The notes under the pieces were generated by a model. It was not told the DNA's origin. It searched no databases and saw only the letters and a list, made by a program, of their open reading frames with translations. From UBA8437 sp003445035 (GTDB taxonomy: Bacteria; Planctomycetota; Planctomycetia; Planctomycetales; Planctomycetaceae), in contig CALCHI010000209.1 of NCBI GenBank assembly GCA_937901285.1, positions 1 to 6,307 on the forward strand: 6,307 nt of DNA, written 5' to 3'. Positions 4,069 to 6,307 of this stretch are shown in pieces. The translations under genes and the position numbers were made by a program. How positions within the stretch are numbered: position 1 is the first letter of the stretch; each line of letters opens with the position of its first letter.

Positions 4069-6307
4069 TCATCTCACATACAAAAACTCATTAGATGCCA
4101 ACACAACGTGGCAGAGTGTTGACCACGCTTTCTTTCGCTGCATGTCAGTATTCCCGTTGGATTGTGCCTGCTCCACCCTGTTGAGGAACGCCAAATCAGC
4201 CCGTCGTTCGTCCGGAGTCGGTGGGCGTCCGAATGCGATCGCGTAAAGTCGCGTAAGCCGCAGGTCATCGTTGTCCAAATCCGCAATCAACCGCTCGGCG
4301 AAATTTTCTGCGGCTTGCATCACGATGTCGCTGTTGAGCATTAACAGTGCTTGCGACGCGACGACGGTAGTCGCGCGATCGCCACTCGTGACGGCTGGGT
4401 CAGGAAAATCAAGCAGTTGAAATACGCTGTAAACGTGGTTGCGCACAACGGGCAAATAGAGCGAACGTCGGCGGCTGTCGTAGGTTGTCAAGTCCTTCGA
4501 TGTGTGATCGAAGAAGTACGCCCGGTTCTTCAATTTCAACAGCGAACCGCCCATTGTCGTATCGAGCTGGCCACTCGTCGCCAGGAGCGCATCGCGGACG
4601 GCCTCCGCCTCCAGGCGGCGCACGTCGGCACGGCTGAATAAACGATTGTCGGGGTCGCCTGCAGCGGAAGTTGTGAGACTTTCGTTCTCGCCCGAAGTCT
4701 CACGACTTCGGCTACTTGACTGTTGATACGTACTCGACATCACGATCATGCGATGCAGCGACTTGATCGACCAACCGTCGGCGACGAACCGGCGAGCGAG
4801 CCAATCCAGCAACTCCGGATGCGACGGCCGTTCACCAAGCAGGCCGAAGTTGTCGATTGAGCGAACGAGCCCCTTGCCGAAGTGCCAGCGCCAAACGCGA
4901 TTGACGATGACCCGCGCGGTGAGCGGATGGTTTGGATCAACGAGCCAGTCGGCGAACTCGCGCCGGCCGCTTTGCTTGTCGCTGAACTTCGGTACATGCG
5001 GACCTCGCAGCACCGGCGGCGCGTGGCGCGGTACGACTTCGCCCAGCTTCAAGGGATCTCCGCGAAGGTGGATCGCCACGTCGACGATCTTGTCCTCGGT
5101 CACTCCCATTGCTGACGGCAGGTTCGGACCTTCCTTTTCCAGGGCGGCGAGTTCCTCTTTCAGCTTTTTAAGCTGGGCTTCGATTTGTGGGGCCGGTTTG
5201 GAACCGGCCTTGTCATCCTGTTGCTTGTTCCTGGCAGGTTGCAAACCTGCCCCACTATCTCCACTGCCTGCCAGTTCGGCGATCGCCTTCTTCTTCGCTG
5301 CAATCCTGGCCTCGAAGGCGGCTTTCGTCGCCTTCGCTTCGGCGGATGGCAGCAGGTGCTCGTGCCACTGAGCAACCTTCGTGTACTTGGTCATCGTCAG
5401 CGTACTTTTGAAGATGCCGGCCAATCCGTAGTAGTCCGCCGTGTCGATTGGGTCGAACTTGTGGTCGTGACATCTTGCACAACCGAGCGTCAAGGCCAGG
5501 AATGCCCGCCCGGTCGTGTCGATTTGTTCGTCAATGATGTCCATTCGCATCTTCGCCTGATCGGTCTCGGCGAGCACTTTGGGGCCGATGCTGAGAAAGC
5601 CTGTGGCGATTAGTTGCTCGTGCTGTTGCGCTTCGCTGTCAAACGGAAGCAGGTCCCCGGCCAACTGCTCGATGACAAAGCGATCGAACGGCTTGTCACG
5701 GTTGAACGATTCGACGACATAGTCACGATATCGCCAGGCGTTGGCATGAGCGATATTTTCATCGAAGCCATTTGAATCCGCGAACCGCGCGACATCCAAC
5801 CAGTGCCGACCCCAACGCTCGCCGTACCTCCGCGAAGCGAGCAGCCGATCGACGACCCGCGCGAACGCTCCCGGCGATTCATCGGCGAGGAAGGCGTCGA
5901 TCTCCTGTGGCGTCGGCGGGAGGCCGATCAAGTCAAACGTGACTCGACGAATGAGCGTTCGCCTGTCCGCTCGCGGTGTCGGAGTGATTCCAGCTGCTTC
6001 AAGCGTGGCGAGGATGAAATGATCAATCGGCGTTTGAGGCCAGTTGGAGTTCTTGACATTAGGTAACGGCTGTTCTTTTGGCGGATGGAACGCCCAGTGA
6101 TTCGGATCGCGCTTGTGTTGAGTGCCGGTCGTAGAAGCAGGATACGGTGTTCCCATCTCGATCCAGCGGCCAAGATCGTCAATCTGTCGCCTGGTGAGCT
6201 GCCCATCCTTCGGCATGCGAACGTCCTTGTCCGTCTCCCGGATCAGCTCGATCAGCAGACTCTCGCCTGGATTGCCGGGTATGATCGCCGCACCCGACTC
6301 GCCGCCC
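4069..6307 (-). CDS. PSCyt1/DUF1549/DUF1553 (PSD1) cytochrome-like protein, N-terminus outside window
   Basis: The frame is open from the right edge to a TGA at 4071-4069, giving 745 visible residues. The ATG at 6216 is internal: the 30 residues before it (GGESGAAIIPGNPGESLLIE and onward) are the end of a PSCyt1 cytochrome c-like domain, so the true start and the expected first CxxCH are upstream. Domains in visible numbering: PSCyt1 tail (1-55); PSCyt2/DUF1549 (about 93-300), with WGRHWLDVARFADSNGF (165-181) and a CxxCH in GCARCHDHKFDP (275-286); a charged, coiled-coil-like linker (about 315-395); DUF1553/PSD1 (about 446-745), with REFADWLVDPNHPLTARVIV, RRLEAEAVRDALL and FGRPPTPDE. The family is presumed to bind heme extracytoplasmically and is almost always paired with a DUF1501 gene, as here 17 bases downstream. 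Oddly, two palindromic repeat structures lie in frame within the gene, at 5187-5255 in the coiled-coil linker and at 4661-4715 in the loop before DPDNRLFSR. The promoter lies outside the window. The substrate or electron partner is unknown. Confidence 0.95.
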   Translation of the reverse strand, partial: GGESGAAIIPGNPGESLLIELIRETDKDVRMPKDGQLTRRQIDDLGRWIEMGTPYPASTTGTQHKRDPNHWAFHPPKEQPLPNVKNSNWPQTPIDHFILATLEAAGITPTPRADRRTLIRRVTFDLIGLPPTPQEIDAFLADESPGAFARVVDRLLASRRYGERWGRHWLDVARFADSNGFDENIAHANAWRYRDYVVESFNRDKPFDRFVIEQLAGDLLPFDSEAQQHEQLIATGFLSIGPKVLAETDQAKMRMDIIDEQIDTTGRAFLALTLGCARCHDHKFDPIDTADYYGLAGIFKSTLTMTKYTKVAQWHEHLLPSAEAKATKAAFEARIAAKKKAIAELAGSGDSGAGLQPARNKQQDDKAGSKPAPQIEAQLKKLKEELAALEKEGPNLPSAMGVTEDKIVDVAIHLRGDPLKLGEVVPRHAPPVLRGPHVPKFSDKQSGRREFADWLVDPNHPLTARVIVNRVWRWHFGKGLVRSIDNFGLLGERPSHPELLDWLARRFVADGWSIKSLHRMIVMSSTYQQSSSRSRETSGENESLTTSAAGDPDNRLFSRADVRRLEAEAVRDALLATSGQLDTTMGGSLLKLKNRAYFFDHTSKDLTTYDSRRRSLYLPVVRNHVYSVFQLLDFPDPAVTSGDRATTVVASQALLMLNSDIVMQAAENFAERLIADLDNDDLRLTRLYAIAFGRPPTPDERRADLAFLNRVEQAQSNGNTDMQRKKAWSTLCHVVLASNEFLYVR
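4661..4715. repeat. REPIN-like inverted pair of hairpins (GTAG type) inside the DUF1553 coding region
   Basis: Two 24-base units face each other with a 7-base spacer. The unit read on the minus strand from 4715 to 4692 has the head GTAG, then an 8-bp stem CCGAAGTC/GACTTCGG around a GTGA loop. The unit read on the plus strand from 4661 to 4684 has the head GCAG, then CGGAAGTT/GACTTTCG around the same GTGA loop. The units match at 19 of 24 positions. Differences at positions 6 and 23 compensate each other, and those at 12 and 22 become G-U pairs, so both hairpins keep all 8 pairs. The element codes for roughly SRSRETSGENESLTTSAA, between the conserved STYQQS and DPDNRL motifs. In relatives this loop is, as I recall it, shorter. 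A GTRG head plus inverted pairing is the layout of REP/REPIN elements. Confidence 0.65.
5187..5255. repeat. REPIN-like inverted pair of palindromes (GTGG type), exactly 23 codons, inside the DUF1549/DUF1553 linker
   Basis: Two 23-base units lie head-out around a 23-base spacer (5210-5232), 69 bases in all. The left unit (plus strand, 5187-5209) is GTGG-GG followed by a palindrome with stem GGCCGGTT/AACCGGCC and loop TGG. The right unit (minus strand, 5255-5233) has the same head, with stem GGCAGGTT/AACCTGCC and loop TGC. The units agree at 20 of 23 positions, and two of the three differences (positions 8 and 20) are a compensatory C-G to A-T swap in the stem. The outer ends form an inverted repeat GTGGGG/CCCCAC. 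The insert keeps frame and codes for GAGLQPARNKQQDDKAGSKP and flanking residues, interrupting an otherwise Lys/Glu/Ala-rich coiled-coil-like stretch. I recall similar palindromes as widespread between genes in planctomycetes; that is recollection, not a search. Confidence 0.75.

Noticed and set aside
5161..5175. Hairpin CAGCTT-TTT-AAGCTG in the large gene.
   Set aside because: It falls in Lys/Leu codons of the coiled-coil linker, with no GC-rich stem or T run, and is unlikely to be a terminator.
4748..5371. A 207-codon open frame on the plus strand, antisense to the DUF1553 gene.
   Set aside because: Serine-, proline- and arginine-rich translation typical of an antisense shadow of GC-rich coding sequence. 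No start signal and no domain.
1..6307. CRISPR arrays, phage defence genes, transposase or integrase genes.
   Set aside because: None is seen. All coding capacity is accounted for by the four minus-strand genes. The only mobile-type signals are the two palindromic elements and the tRNA remnant.

Overview
This window looks like a piece of a Planctomycetota chromosome, probably of the Pirellula/Rhodopirellula type. It carries a cytochrome-like PSCyt1/DUF1549/DUF1553 protein next to DUF1501 proteins, a pairing multiplied many-fold in planctomycetes and uncommon elsewhere. All real coding sequence is on the minus strand, and both ends of the window cut through genes.

Layout in the direction of transcription (right to left). 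A tight three-gene operon runs from the right edge to 1633. First is a large DUF1549/DUF1553 protein whose N-terminus, with the expected first heme site, lies outside the window. After 17 bases comes a Tat-exported DUF1501 protein (alkaline phosphatase/sulfatase-like fold). After 10 more bases comes a Tat-exported TIM-barrel amidohydrolase of the lactonase-like COG3618 group. Directly after the amidohydrolase stop lies a tRNA-Leu(CAG) sequence that has lost its 5' acceptor strand, then a strong intrinsic terminator (1499-1533). After about 100 bases with no convincing promoter, a second Tat-exported DUF1501 gene starts at 1399 and runs off the left edge. It is open throughout and nearly complete.

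How the genes may work together: two of the three operon products, and the downstream DUF1501 protein, carry twin-arginine signals. The first gene belongs to a family with c-type heme motifs. This suggests an extracytoplasmic module in which a heme protein, a phosphatase/sulfatase-fold enzyme and a metal-dependent hydrolase or lactonase process a substrate, perhaps a sulfated or oxidised sugar. The substrate cannot be read from the sequence.

The most unusual feature is inside the first gene. Two unrelated, short, REPIN-like structures lie in frame within its coding sequence, at 5187-5255 and 4661-4715. Each has two hairpin units in inverted orientation, with a GTGG- or GTAG-type 5' head and compensatory stem changes between the units. 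Both fall in variable linkers, so mobile palindromic repeats seem to have been turned into protein linkers. The second notable feature is the truncated tRNA-Leu, a candidate integration scar or island boundary.
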